From Schizochytrium sp. CCTCC M209059 (lineage: Eukaryota; Sar; Bigyra; Thraustochytrida; Thraustochytriidae), in the NCBI GenBank assembly GCA_000818945.1, contig KN805388.1, positions 394,411 to 458,410 on the forward strand: a stretch of 64,000 nt of DNA. Direction: 5' to 3'. This document shows positions 44,145-54,925 of this stretch, in pieces. The position numbers and the translations under genes were made by a program. Numbering within the stretch: position 1 is the stretch's first letter; each line of letters begins with the position of its first letter. The notes under the pieces are model-generated. The model was not told where the DNA came from. It worked only from the letters and a program-made list of their open reading frames with translations, and did no database searches.

Positions 44145-47100
44145 ATGGCCGCTTGGGACGCGCTCCCCTTTGAGCATCAGCAGGAGCAGCAGCAGGAGCA
44201 TCAGCAGCAACAACAACAAGAGGAGTTTGGTATTGACGACAAGGCCAAAGGCGAAGATGATCGCCGCGAAGAGGTTCCCGAAATTGACGGCGCAGCGATG
44301 CAAATGCAGCACCGCACCTCGCTGCAAACGCTCGCGCAACGTCTTACATTGCTTTCGAGAATCAAGCGGAAAACAAGATTTATCAAGGCGCAGCGCGCCG
44401 AGCGCATCGCAGGCTTCAAAGCCCGCGTGGAAAAGGTTTATATGCACGACAAACTCTTTGGAGGCGCCGCCAATGCAACGACCAACGACATGAACGGAGC
44501 GACGTCCCTCCAACGGCGCCCGCGCAGCGTTCTCGGACATTTGGAGCTCGTTCAGGCTTCTCAGCAACGATTCGTGACCGCCATCGATACCTTGCGAGGC
44601 CTCTCCAGTGAGTGGACATCGCAACCAAAGCGCCGTCTTACGCGCACCTCGACCGCCACGCGGGACTTCACGACACGGACTTCTGGAGGCGTCGACAAGA
44701 GCGAGGCTGACGCGGACGAAGCACTTGCACTGCTCTTTGAAATGCTCAACGAAGATCGCGCAAAAGATATCACAGGACCCCAAAGCGCAGTGCTCGCCAA
44801 CGATTCCAAGATGGCTCTCGAAAAACTCGTCACACAGTTTTCATCAATGACCAAGCAAACCGCCTTTCGTGGCTGCGGCAACTGGCTTGCACGCGCCTCC
44901 CGAGGCCTCGAGGAGGAAAACAAGGTGCTTGAGGCCAAACTTGACCTCACATCCGAAAATGAGCAGAATCTTGTCGACTTGAAAGATGCTCTCAACGCCC
45001 AGGTCCTCGAAGTTGAGTACCATGAATTCAACGCTCTGAACAGCTTCTACGCGGGTCTGCAACAGCAGGCTCGCATGCTCAAACAACGCCATCAAGCGCT
45101 GCTTCAGGCTCGTAAGCAGGAAAAAGAGGCCACTCTGGCCCAGCAGCAGCAGCAGCGAGAGCAGCAGGAGCACCGGCGCCCAAAAGCCCGTCACGGCATT
45201 CAGCTTTCCGAAGAACAGATCCGCAAGCATGAGCTCGAAGTCAAATTTGCCGTTCTCCAGTCCCAGCTCGACGAAAAGCAGGCCCAGCTCGAAAATTTTA
45301 ACCGTCGCAACAAACCAATTCCTGCAAAAGAAAAGGACAAAATTCTCAATGCACTGATCGAAGACGCGCGCAAAGCCTCTGTAAAGAAAATTGAAACCCT
45401 TCGCGCACTCGTCAATGAAAATCAACAACAACTCACAGATAACAAAGTCGCACTCAGACAGAACGAGGCAGCCGTGCAAGATCTCCTGTCTGCGCTTGAG
45501 TCGACGGGCAACGACAATATTAGATCGTTTTGCGCGCAAGAACGCCGCAAGCTCGAGAAGGCGATGCTTCTCGAGGCACCACCTCTTGGGCTTACCCAAG
45601 CGGAAAACATCAAAGCCTCCAAACGAACGATACCACCCCCTCATCTTGACAGTACCAATCATGATCCAGAGATAGCTACCGACGCATATGAGAAAACGAT
45701 CAACGCGACAAAAGAGAAGAAGAAGGAGAAGAGAAAACAGAGTAAGGACATGAAGAAAGCCGCGCCAGCGTCATCGACGAGTAGAAGTCGTTCCAGACTT
45801 CGGCAAGAGAGAAAGAGAGCGCTCATCCAAGAAAAAAGAGAACTTGCCCATAAACTGCAGACCCTTCGCGCAACCTGTAAAGGCATTCAAGGTGAAAAGG
45901 AGACGCTGCGAAAAGACATGGAGGCGCTTGAGAAGTCAGTCAAGGTCCACCTGCGCAAAACACGCAGAGAGCAGCAAAAGGAGGCCGAGCTGGCGCGTGT
46001 AGAGGCCGACCTGCGCGCTGCCGCTGAAAAAGAGTCCGCAAAGGGAGCAGATCCCGGCGTTCAGATTAACTTTCTTCAGCGCGAGGTCGCCATCCTTCAG
46101 GAAAGGTTTCACTCCTGCGAGACGGAACTTGGGCGCCTCGAAAATGCCTTGCATCGTCGCGACATCTTGCTGCGTGAAACAAGGGAGAAATTGCAAGCAG
46201 CGAAACAAACGACAACGACTCGCGACGGCAAGTTTGACGCCGCCATGAAAGATCGCAATGGCATTCTCGGCGATGTCATGGGTGAACTCGAGCATCAAAC
46301 CGGGCTCATGTCGAACCTGCTGTGCCTCAAGACCAGGCTCAAGAACAAGACCACCCAGCAAAAGATTCTTCGCGACGAGACGCGCGCTCGCATTGACGAG
46401 CTCCGTGACGCCACCGAGCGACTTCGACTCCTCGAAGCAGAAAATGCGTTTTTTGACGAAAGTGCCGCGCAAACCTCCTCGCAAGAAGAACTTGGGTCAG
46501 GCTCTCTCGCCACAAACAGTCAAAATGCAAAGGCTATTCGCGGAATTGAGGCGAACTCCTTGCTCGCGTCTTCTCCCATGGCATCGTGGTCGAAAGCCCC
46601 AGTCACAGACTCCTCCAGCGTGCGCGTTAACTCTCGCGGGGCCGACTCTGCCTCCAGAGCCGATGTGCGCGTGCTCTTGTCCAGTGTTCGCTCTTTGCTG
46701 CTCGACTTTGCCGAGCTCGTTGACCCGAAAGTCAAGGGAAAAGAGCTTGTAAATGATTACATGATCCTTCGCAAAGACGTCATCTTGCGCGGGCGAATCA
46801 TTTTGCTGTCAGAGAGGGTTCGCAAAGAAAGCGACGCTGCACAAAAAGTCTCGCGAGACATGAAGCAGCAGATCTTACAGCGACTTCAGACACAGCAATA
46901 TGCGTCCATGGAGCTTGAGCGCGCCATCCAGGAAAGCCAAGCCAACTTGGCCAAACATCGGCTGGCCCTCAACGACATGCGAACCCGTCTCGACGCTGCC
47001 GAAAAGAGTGCTTCCGAGGCCGCCGAGACCAACCAAGTCCAGCGCAAGAGGGTGCAGCAAGAATATGTGGGCAGCGTGAATCCCACCATGCTCGTGCGAG

Positions 47101-50100
47101 CGCGAGAGCTCCTCCGAGCCGAACACGAGGCACAGCAAACTGCAATTTCTGCTCGCCTCAAGACTGCAGAACAGCTTCTCAAAGTACTCACCATGGAGCG
47201 AGACCACGAAATTCTTACAACCTCGAAGCTCTCTGAGTTTACGACAGAGGCCGTCCTGGCGGCAGAGCGGGTCAGTTTGCAAGCTAAAAGCGCGCTTGCC
47301 AAATTCACTGGAATCTTGGCGTCCTTGCTCCAAGAAATTAGCCCGCGCGCAAGTCTGTCACATTTGCTACAAACGTTGCGGCAAGAAAGTGTACCGGCCA
47401 TTCTTGAAGCCTACGCGAGCGTGCAGAAACTGGAGGAACGCGTGTCCTCGCTTTCTCAGAGCATTCCTACGATCTTTGCAGACGCAAAGAACGATGCAGA
47501 GACAGCAAAGCAGGCATTAGGCCAAGCTTTCGCCGAAAATCAGCGCAGCGCAGCACGATCCAAGGCCGCCTGGATCCAGCTCGAAAAGGAGAGCGTCGCT
47601 CTCATTGAAAGTTACAAACAGCCCGACAGCAATCTCGTTCTTCACCAGCACGATGCATTTTCGCGCATACAGAAGCAATACCTTCAGGTGCGCGGTGAAG
47701 CTTCCACCTCTGGCCTGTTCCTGGCCGAGGGGCCGGGACAGAGCATGCCGGCATCTGTGGAAAAAATTCAAGACATCTGCGACCAAATCCGAGGGACGGT
47801 CGAGGTCGATCTCAAGGATGCGGCAGCTCTCGTCCAGACGCTGACGCAACCTGCGCAAGGCAAAATCAAGCCCTTCCTGCAAAATTTTCGCGTCTCGTTG
47901 GTTCAGTGCGACCTCGTGGCTCATGATGGACCCAATCTCGGTCTAAAGCACGCTCTCGACGACGCTACGCAAGCGCAAGAGGCATTACGCGAAACACAGG
48001 CTGAAAGCGTCTCGAAGGACCCTCAAGATGAACTTTGCGCTCAATTGTCCAAGGAGCTCATGGACTTCAATACGCAAATCACCAATCTCGAAACACGGCT
48101 TGCACATCCTGATCTCGAAGACGCTGAGCGGAAGTCGCTACAAAGCGACCTCGGCAACCTCATTCTCATGGCCAAGGCAACATCTGACCAAAAATTAGCA
48201 ATCGAACGGGCCCGGGCCCAATCCGCGTGCACGTCAACGACGTCGAACTCACAACCCCAAGAACAAGGCGAAGGAGGAGACACGCACATCAAAGGATGTA
48301 TTCTGGTCGCGCGGCGAAATGCAGCCCTGCTCAAGCTTGGCACGATCTACGTCAGCGGAGGACTTTCGCTTTCGGAAATTGTCGTTTCTATCCTGCTCGA
48401 GATGCCTCACTCTCACTTTGCAGCACTATTGCGCACCAAAGAGCTACAGGCACTGCATGCGTGGGTCATGAAAATCCGAGATGAGACTCTGCCAGAGTTC
48501 AATCGTATGCTCGCCGACCTGCAGACCCAACTCTCCGCTCTCGATGGGCTTGAAGCTGAAGACATTTCCATGGAAAATCTACGAGCCCTGCACGTGTCAG
48601 ACAAAGATCTCGCACGTCTTGCGAGTGCAATGCACCTGACACGGGCTATCGTATCGATTGCCAGTGCCTGCGCAGGTCAACGTGACATCTTTTTCTCCGA
48701 GCTTGAACTTAATTGGAGCACCTCCGCAGAGCCCACGCTTGCACAAGATCCGCACTCTATTAGACAAACCTCCGCAGAGTCCTCATACGAGATGGACGTT
48801 GTCAGACAAGATCCGTACCCCGTCAACAAAGACATGGAATCCACGAACGCCCCTCGAAAAGAAGACACCGAAATACCTGAAGACGAAAAGGAGGTTATTG
48901 TGGGCTCCTTGGTCATGCAGTCCATCTTTGCGAAACTTGAAGGGAAGCCGGCTCTCGCGACCGGTGCGCTCCGGCATGAGAAAGCCGAAGAAAGCGCAGG
49001 TCACCGGCAAAGACTTCGCGAGATTGAGCTCGTTCGAGCCGAGGTGGAGCTTTTGCAAGGAAAAAAGGCCGATTTGCAAGCTCAGTTAGAGCGCGCAAGT
49101 GCAGAAGAGCATTTGCTATCAAGAGAAGTGGTAGCGAGAGAACGTGAGTTTGACGACCTCGAGCAAGAAGACGTCATGCTCTTGCGACAGCTCATGACAG
49201 CCAAAGAGAGTTTTTACGACAACGCGTTGCAGACCGTCAAGCTAGACCTGCAGCTGCAGCGGCTTGAGTGTGACTACGCCAAAGAGTCGGAGCGCCAGCG
49301 TGCGCTGCAACTTGATTCGGACACAATTGCTCCAGAGCACCGCGTTGCATACACCGAAATGATTCGAGCGGAAGAAGAGCTTGCTAATTTGAAAAGAGAG
49401 AAGCAGGATCTCAGTGACCAGCTCGCGCAGCTTGGCCTCGGTCCAGAAAGCGACGTCGTTACGCGCAAGACCTCTGGTGAGCTGTCTTCAAAAGAAGGAA
49501 GCGGGCGTCACAGACAGAGTGCTTCAGATGGTGCAGATTGGAATATCGTCCACCGCTTGCAGATCGAGTTGCAGCAAGAACTTGGGAGCGGTGCTGCAGA
49601 AATGGGACAGTCCGGTATTGGTAGCGGCAAGTTCGTTTTGCAGAAATTGCGCAAAGTTCGCAAGTATCACGCGCGCGCAACGCAGGCGATTACTGTACTT
49701 CGTCGCGAACTAGCAACGCGCCAGGAAATTCTGGAGGCCCGCGACCCCGGCCCTCAGGCACTCGCGGAAGCTATTCGCTTGCGTCTCGAGAACCGCGCGC
49801 TTCAGGTAGAGCTGCGTGAGCTCGTAAAAAAGTCAACAGATTCCATGGCCTTGGCACAGCGTGCCAAAGTATCGCAAATTGAGGATGAGCAAAATAAATT
49901 ACTCAAGGCCATTGCACGAGTGGAGCTCAAGCTGGGCATTCGCGTCCGAAAAAAGAAGCGAAACAAAACAGTGGAAAGACAACCTAGCAGCGCCAACATC
50001 CGCAACACCGACGCGATGGAGAGGACTTCTAATGCTCTCAGGGTCGCAAAGGATGATGACGTTGTTGGCGTTGTTGCCCATGATGATGACGACGATGAGG

Positions 50101-50240
50101 ACGATGACGACGATGAAGAGAGTCTCAAGGATGATGAAGAGCGTGATCTTGAAAGTAAATTAGAACAGTATCAGCGTCAGGTACGCTGGTGGCAGAGCCG
50201 CTGGGCAGAACACATGCAAGAGGCGTTAGAAATTGTCTAA
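44145..50240 (+). CDS. Very long coiled-coil protein (2,031 residues)
   Basis: The first in-frame ATG, 44145 (M-A-A-W-D-A-L-P-F, context agaATGG), is taken as the start. A Gln-rich tract (about residues 8-26) is followed by a basic segment with L-L-S-R-I-K-R-K-T-R-F. Heptad-patterned, charged helix then runs through most of the chain, rich in Glu, Gln, Lys, Arg and Leu with few glycines. A Ser/Gly-poor basic section (K-K-E-K-R-K-Q-S-K-D-M-K-K near 45,715-45,755) and globular-looking gaps with F and W residues (near 44,860 and 48,300-48,420) break it. The C-terminus has an aspartate run (50,081-50,118) and ends Y-Q-R-Q-V-R-W-W-Q-S-R-W. There are no membrane helices and no motor or kinase motifs. 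The length and composition suit a centrosomal, basal-body, Golgi-tether or cytoskeletal scaffold, but I do not recognise the family. Confidence 0.85.
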   Translation: MAAWDALPFEHQQEQQQEHQQQQQQEEFGIDDKAKGEDDRREEVPEIDGAAMQMQHRTSLQTLAQRLTLLSRIKRKTRFIKAQRAERIAGFKARVEKVYMHDKLFGGAANATTNDMNGATSLQRRPRSVLGHLELVQASQQRFVTAIDTLRGLSSEWTSQPKRRLTRTSTATRDFTTRTSGGVDKSEADADEALALLFEMLNEDRAKDITGPQSAVLANDSKMALEKLVTQFSSMTKQTAFRGCGNWLARASRGLEEENKVLEAKLDLTSENEQNLVDLKDALNAQVLEVEYHEFNALNSFYAGLQQQARMLKQRHQALLQARKQEKEATLAQQQQQREQQEHRRPKARHGIQLSEEQIRKHELEVKFAVLQSQLDEKQAQLENFNRRNKPIPAKEKDKILNALIEDARKASVKKIETLRALVNENQQQLTDNKVALRQNEAAVQDLLSALESTGNDNIRSFCAQERRKLEKAMLLEAPPLGLTQAENIKASKRTIPPPHLDSTNHDPEIATDAYEKTINATKEKKKEKRKQSKDMKKAAPASSTSRSRSRLRQERKRALIQEKRELAHKLQTLRATCKGIQGEKETLRKDMEALEKSVKVHLRKTRREQQKEAELARVEADLRAAAEKESAKGADPGVQINFLQREVAILQERFHSCETELGRLENALHRRDILLRETREKLQAAKQTTTTRDGKFDAAMKDRNGILGDVMGELEHQTGLMSNLLCLKTRLKNKTTQQKILRDETRARIDELRDATERLRLLEAENAFFDESAAQTSSQEELGSGSLATNSQNAKAIRGIEANSLLASSPMASWSKAPVTDSSSVRVNSRGADSASRADVRVLLSSVRSLLLDFAELVDPKVKGKELVNDYMILRKDVILRGRIILLSERVRKESDAAQKVSRDMKQQILQRLQTQQYASMELERAIQESQANLAKHRLALNDMRTRLDAAEKSASEAAETNQVQRKRVQQEYVGSVNPTMLVRARELLRAEHEAQQTAISARLKTAEQLLKVLTMERDHEILTTSKLSEFTTEAVLAAERVSLQAKSALAKFTGILASLLQEISPRASLSHLLQTLRQESVPAILEAYASVQKLEERVSSLSQSIPTIFADAKNDAETAKQALGQAFAENQRSAARSKAAWIQLEKESVALIESYKQPDSNLVLHQHDAFSRIQKQYLQVRGEASTSGLFLAEGPGQSMPASVEKIQDICDQIRGTVEVDLKDAAALVQTLTQPAQGKIKPFLQNFRVSLVQCDLVAHDGPNLGLKHALDDATQAQEALRETQAESVSKDPQDELCAQLSKELMDFNTQITNLETRLAHPDLEDAERKSLQSDLGNLILMAKATSDQKLAIERARAQSACTSTTSNSQPQEQGEGGDTHIKGCILVARRNAALLKLGTIYVSGGLSLSEIVVSILLEMPHSHFAALLRTKELQALHAWVMKIRDETLPEFNRMLADLQTQLSALDGLEAEDISMENLRALHVSDKDLARLASAMHLTRAIVSIASACAGQRDIFFSELELNWSTSAEPTLAQDPHSIRQTSAESSYEMDVVRQDPYPVNKDMESTNAPRKEDTEIPEDEKEVIVGSLVMQSIFAKLEGKPALATGALRHEKAEESAGHRQRLREIELVRAEVELLQGKKADLQAQLERASAEEHLLSREVVAREREFDDLEQEDVMLLRQLMTAKESFYDNALQTVKLDLQLQRLECDYAKESERQRALQLDSDTIAPEHRVAYTEMIRAEEELANLKREKQDLSDQLAQLGLGPESDVVTRKTSGELSSKEGSGRHRQSASDGADWNIVHRLQIELQQELGSGAAEMGQSGIGSGKFVLQKLRKVRKYHARATQAITVLRRELATRQEILEARDPGPQALAEAIRLRLENRALQVELRELVKKSTDSMALAQRAKVSQIEDEQNKLLKAIARVELKLGIRVRKKKRNKTVERQPSSANIRNTDAMERTSNALRVAKDDDVVGVVAHDDDDDEDDDDDEESLKDDEERDLESKLEQYQRQVRWWQSRWAEHMQEALEIV

Positions 50241-50369
50241 ATAATTGATTTGACAGGAAGGGGGAAAAAAGAATGAAAGAAAGAAAGAATGAAAGAATGA
50301 ATGCATGCATGTAAATCTTACGAGTTTATCCCCATGATACATCGCGCGCGTTGCGATCGTTGCTCCTTT

Positions 50370-52619
50370 TCAGAATGTAGTCCGAGGCTTGTGAAGATCG
50401 TAAAAGGCCTCGCGAAATCCTGCAAAATTGAGACGAAGCGGGTCTGTAGCAGTGTCGGCCTGTGTGACGAGACTCACATACTGCTCAACATCGCCTAGAG
50501 TGAGCGAACGCACAGCGTCGGTCTTTCCAATCACAAATTGAGCACAAAAGCGAAGTGCGTGTAGCACCTGCTCACAATCGAGATCGTGCTGGCCTTGAGC
50601 TAGCACCGATGCAAAGGCAAGTCGGACGAGCTTCTCTTCGCCTCCGAGACTGGCAAATGTTTGACGAAGTTTCATGAGCTCTTCTGTATTTTCACGATTG
50701 CCTTCAACATGCTCTTCCGCGAATTTGTTGCGCAAATGCGCCCGTTCAATTTGGTGTCGCAGAGATTCAAGCTCCATTGATGCCTTTGACAAGGCTGCAG
50801 CAATCTTTGTCTTATCCTCCGACATTTGGGTGAGACGACGTTTGTGCTCTGCGGCCACGCGAGTGATCTCTCTTTCACAAGCCTCGACTTGATTGCGTAA
50901 ATCTTGGCAGCGCTCGGAAAGTTGAGGTACGTTTACAGTCGACCCATCAAGAGTTTCCTCAAGTCGCTGTGCCTGAAGTTTTCGCTTTGATGACAGCTGC
51001 TCGAGGTCTGCAACTTGCTGTCGCATGTCTGGAAGGCGCTTTTCGAGGTCTTTGCGGATGATACGAAGCTCTATAAGCCGTTCCTCAAGAAGCAAGGGAT
51101 CTTGACACGCTTCAACATCAGCCTCTGTGACCAAAGCGTTCATCCGTGAGCCCGACTGTTGCAACTCGATCCCAGCAAACATCTTGCTCGCCTCGCTCAT
51201 GTCTAGGGTGGCGTCAATTTGTCTGTCCATTGCACGCTTCTCCTCCAAAATAATCGTTTTGTGGTTTTCAAGGTCTGCGACTTGTCTTTTCAGCGCGAGC
51301 ACCTCCTCTTTACGGTCAAGTGCGTCGCGAACATATTGCTGATGAATCCTTCGCCCTGGCGGCGTGTCCAGTACGATCTTAGAGGGCGGCGACTTTGCTT
51401 TCGACTCAGCAAAAGCCCACGCGTCTTGACGCACACCAAGCTTTCTTCCCACAGGAGCGTTTGGACGAGACCTTTTAGAAGACTTGACATTATTCGTGTT
51501 CGCGCCATGGTTCTCGGCTTCTTCCTCGTCGCTTTCGGCATCAAAGCTCTCAGCGGTATATCTGCTTGACGTCGATCGCGGACTTGATGAAGGCCTGGGG
51601 GGATGGACGTTGCTCGTAGGAGAAGGAATGTGCAAAGGGGACTTTGCAGGTAAATTACCTCGCAAATTGATCATTTGATCTCTTGGCGATTCCAAGACAT
51701 GAGCTTTTTCTTTTCTGCCAACCTGTTCCTCGTCGTCCTCAGCTACATTTTCCTCCTCACCAGAGCTACTATCGCCGTCTCCCGGTGGAGCGAACCATTG
51801 CGCGCCATGGACGTCCGCGACGAGGATATCGTCATCAATATCAAACGCAATGGCGGATGGTTTTTCAATGTGTGCTGAAATTACCCAAACAAGACGCCCA
51901 AGCGTGACACTGTCAAAGGCTTGAATCCGGTTGTTACCACGATCAGCAATGGCAACGACCCCAAGACTTTCTGAGATGGCGACGCTTACGGGTCGACTAA
52001 AGAAACCATTCGATTCCCCGCTTGCGCCCCAACTCCGAACAAAGTCCCCGTTCATACGGAAAACCTGGATGCGGTCATTGCCCGTATCGCACACAAAAAT
52101 TTCGCCTCGTGATGCACAAACTGCCACCCCGGATGGAGCGGCAAACTGCCCTGGGCCTACACCTTCAGACCCGAAGCTGGTATGAAGACGTCCCTCCATG
52201 GAAAGTATATGTACCTGATGTGTTTCTGCATCTGTGATTACAAGTCTATCTTTGTGCAAAGCGAGACCTGCTGGAGTACAGAGTGCATCGCAATGAATGC
52301 GATTGACAAGTTCCACTTTAGCGCCGCAGACGCGAAACCGCAGCACGGCAACGTCGCTTGCGTCGAGCACAAAGACATCTTCAGCCTCTGGCTCCAAACT
52401 GTTCGCGCGCACCGCGATAGCCTCTGGCAAACACATGTCGTCGTTCCGCAGCGTCGCGAGCAAGTTGCCCGCGGTGGAGAACTTTTCTACGCGGGGGCCA
52501 GTCGTTGCCGACTCGTCTCTGACGTCGCTCAGACCATGCTCGCTGACGTAAACGTGGCCTTTCTCCGATGTCGCCACGGCGTGGCGGCCACGCCCCGAAG
52601 TCCACTTGCGCACGAACAT
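50370..52619 (-). CDS. NHL-repeat protein with C-terminal coiled coil (749 residues)
   Basis: I start at ATG 52619 (M-F-V-R-K-W-T); the frame is open further upstream only through non-ATG codons. Residues about 15-275 form NHL six-bladed-propeller repeats: G-Q-F-A-A-P-S-G-V-A-V, then I-F-V-C-D-T-G-N-D-R-I-Q-V-F, then P-V-S-V-A-I, then V-A-I-A-D-R-G-N-N-R-I-Q-A-F. A disordered acidic and Ser/Pro-rich linker (about 280-430) follows, then a long coiled coil (about 435-675), then a small helical C-terminal domain. NHL propellers bind proteins or RNA in TRIM-NHL proteins, but here there is no RING or B-box, so that family is not implied. The stop lies 129 bp from the convergent coiled-coil gene. 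Confidence 0.87.
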   Translation of the reverse strand: MFVRKWTSGRGRHAVATSEKGHVYVSEHGLSDVRDESATTGPRVEKFSTAGNLLATLRNDDMCLPEAIAVRANSLEPEAEDVFVLDASDVAVLRFRVCGAKVELVNRIHCDALCTPAGLALHKDRLVITDAETHQVHILSMEGRLHTSFGSEGVGPGQFAAPSGVAVCASRGEIFVCDTGNDRIQVFRMNGDFVRSWGASGESNGFFSRPVSVAISESLGVVAIADRGNNRIQAFDSVTLGRLVWVISAHIEKPSAIAFDIDDDILVADVHGAQWFAPPGDGDSSSGEEENVAEDDEEQVGRKEKAHVLESPRDQMINLRGNLPAKSPLHIPSPTSNVHPPRPSSSPRSTSSRYTAESFDAESDEEEAENHGANTNNVKSSKRSRPNAPVGRKLGVRQDAWAFAESKAKSPPSKIVLDTPPGRRIHQQYVRDALDRKEEVLALKRQVADLENHKTIILEEKRAMDRQIDATLDMSEASKMFAGIELQQSGSRMNALVTEADVEACQDPLLLEERLIELRIIRKDLEKRLPDMRQQVADLEQLSSKRKLQAQRLEETLDGSTVNVPQLSERCQDLRNQVEACEREITRVAAEHKRRLTQMSEDKTKIAAALSKASMELESLRHQIERAHLRNKFAEEHVEGNRENTEELMKLRQTFASLGGEEKLVRLAFASVLAQGQHDLDCEQVLHALRFCAQFVIGKTDAVRSLTLGDVEQYVSLVTQADTATDPLRLNFAGFREAFYDLHKPRTTF

Positions 52620-53149
52620 GGTCCTTGAAAAGGTTATGACACGTTCTTGCACGGCGTCTGGGACAATCGATGATGCCACGACCCAACCTGGGGACTCGCG
52701 CAAACAAGGGAATCAAGGACTCCGAAATGTATGATGAAGAACCGTTACGTTGGCAATGTGCTAGTCCGAGTCCGAGTCATTCCGAGTCTTGGCGAGAGCC
52801 CCGAGTCCATTGGCTGACGACCTGAAACCAAGATAGCTCGGTAGTGGGATACCTCTCCACTACCTTGCGGCGAGTCCAGGCCCTCTGCGCGGAGACTGCT
52901 CGCGGCGTCCGTGTCGGCTGGCCCGGAAGAGAGCGCTGCGAGTGACACGTAGCAAGCAAGAAGCAGGCGGTCCTGGCGGACCTCTACGGTCGCAAAGCCC
53001 ATGTCCCGAACTCGTGAGGCGCAGCGCCAGAGCGAGAGGCAAGGTGCCACACGGAGGACGGGGATTGGTGCGCGGGGCGGCGGCAGACCCAGGCAGAGCG
53101 GGAGACGGAAAAGGCCGCGGCTGCGGCAAGGACTGCGGTGAAGGCGACA
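52620..53149. promoter_or_regulatory. Divergent intergenic region between NHL and bestrophin-like genes
   Basis: About 530 bp shared 5' region of two divergent genes, GC-rich toward the bestrophin side. A short repeat of agtccgagtc units lies at about 52,760-52,800. No TATA box or separate gene is evident. Confidence 0.45.
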
Positions 53150-54637
53150 ATGATCGTGTACGACCTCTCGGCCGGCGGGCTGCTTACGCTCCTGCACGGG
53201 ACGGGGTCGCCGCTGACGAAAGTCTCGACGGTGGCTCCTGCGCTCCTGAGCATGACCATTGCGGTCTGCGCAGCAGAGGTCAAGCCGTTCAACGCATGGC
53301 TGCAGACTCACATCGCATCATCGCGCGTGTACTTTGGCGCCTTTGCCTTTCTAGTGGGTTTTGTCGTGGTTTACAGGTCGCAGATGGCCGTGAAGCGATT
53401 TCAGATTGCACAGCAGAATTATGGACTTATGGCCTCGCGTCTCACGCAGCTCGCCATTGCCATCAAATGCTTTTCAAAGACGACGGGAGAGGACGGGGCG
53501 CCCTGCAACACGCGCTTGGGCCGAAGACAGACAGTCTTTCGCTGGATAAGACTGTACCACAAGGTGTCAATCGGGCGCTTTTTGGGAAAAAGACTGCCAG
53601 ATATCATCAGCCGTGGCGACGACAATCTGTGCACGGCAGATGAGTTTGACGTGATTCTACCGACACGGTACCGAAGCGACATCGTCATGTCCTGGATTGA
53701 GCAAGTCGTGCTCATGTACCCTGATCTTTTTGTGGCGCCGCCACCGCTGCTCTCTCGAATCTTTTCTCTTGCTGACGAGACGAACAAGTACTTTCACATT
53801 TGCGCCAACATTGCCGAGAGCCCATTTCCGTTCCCTTATCTTGTCGTCACGGTTTTGGCGGTACACTTTTGGCTTCTCGCCACGCCAGTCATCATTGGTG
53901 GTTTTCTGCCCGGGGCGGGCTCGCTGGCTGCAGTGCTAGCGTTCGTGTCGACCTGGGTGCTTTGCAGCGTCAACGTAGCGGCGTCGATGTTGGAGAACCC
54001 TTTTGATGGCAGATGCAACGATCTCCCTCTTCGGTACCTAGAACACGTCTTTGCGACGGATCTCGACGCAATCGAGTTCGCCGACTTGCCACGAAGCCTA
54101 ACGCGCGATTTGAGTCGGGACGTCTACGGCAACACGCTCAACCTTGCCAAGGAGGAGACAGAAGAGGAGGAAAGGCGACAGATGCGCGAGCGCGAGGTCA
54201 ACATGACGCAACGAAACGGTGCACGGTCGGGATCCAGATCGGACCACGCAATCGAAATACCCGCTCAAGAGTCCGAAGATGGCGCCGTTTCGCTCGCGGC
54301 ATCACAGCGTCTGGCAACTGATGGCCGTACCGATAATCCTCGTCCAAGTCCTCTTACGAAGAGTCGTTCTGCAGGCCCAGGCCTTATTGTAGGAAAAGAC
54401 GTCGACGCGACGCATCCTTACACGTGTCGGTCTATCCGTCCAAATATGTATGTCAACTACACCAAGTTTGCCACCGAGTCATTGCCGTGCGACCGCCCGT
54501 CATTTTGGCACTCCATTGTGCGCTTCTTTCGAATCCCTCATCAGCACCTTTCGACCCTCGACGTCCTTCGCGATCCACATGGCAACCCAGCCCACATTCG
54601 TCGCGATACAACCCATCACGTCGTTCACATTGCCTAG
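53150..54637 (+). CDS. Bestrophin-like (UPF0187) anion channel (495 residues)
   Basis: The start is ATG 53150 (M-I-V-Y-D-L). Seen are a hydrophobic hairpin region in the first 80 residues ending F-L-V-G-F-V-V-V-Y-R-S-Q-M-A, with the conserved Arg after the helix, and an interfacial segment. A central pair of helices begins at F-P-F-P-Y-L-V-V-T-V-L-A-V-H-F-W. The E-N-P-F-D-G-R-C-N-D-L-P-L motif follows, matching the acidic calcium-clasp-like region E-x-P-F-G-x-D-x-x-D-L of bestrophins. Bestrophins form pentameric chloride or bicarbonate channels in plasma, endosomal or plastid membranes. After about residue 330 the chain becomes a long hydrophilic, Glu/Arg/Ser-rich tail without homologous motifs. 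No transit peptide is obvious. Confidence 0.75.
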   Translation: MIVYDLSAGGLLTLLHGTGSPLTKVSTVAPALLSMTIAVCAAEVKPFNAWLQTHIASSRVYFGAFAFLVGFVVVYRSQMAVKRFQIAQQNYGLMASRLTQLAIAIKCFSKTTGEDGAPCNTRLGRRQTVFRWIRLYHKVSIGRFLGKRLPDIISRGDDNLCTADEFDVILPTRYRSDIVMSWIEQVVLMYPDLFVAPPPLLSRIFSLADETNKYFHICANIAESPFPFPYLVVTVLAVHFWLLATPVIIGGFLPGAGSLAAVLAFVSTWVLCSVNVAASMLENPFDGRCNDLPLRYLEHVFATDLDAIEFADLPRSLTRDLSRDVYGNTLNLAKEETEEEERRQMREREVNMTQRNGARSGSRSDHAIEIPAQESEDGAVSLAASQRLATDGRTDNPRPSPLTKSRSAGPGLIVGKDVDATHPYTCRSIRPNMYVNYTKFATESLPCDRPSFWHSIVRFFRIPHQHLSTLDVLRDPHGNPAHIRRDTTHHVVHIA

Positions 54638-54925
54638 ACAATAATTTTTACAAGTGAAAGCGAGCGAGACCTTTTCAATCTCTCCAGAAGGGGATTGAAG
54701 TAGACTTGCAAGACCAAAAGAAGTAATCCTAGCGATAAACCGCATCGGCGTAATTGTACAAAGCGACCAGAGCCTGGGCTCCTACCGAGATGCAGTAGAC
54801 CAAAGCCAGAAAGCTAGACTTTAGCTCAAATCTCTATAGATTTAGACTGTAGCGTGCAAGTGTGATTCGTGCACAAGTTTCCCTTTGTTCGATTACTCTT
54901 TCTTTTTTGACAAAACCGAGAAGGC

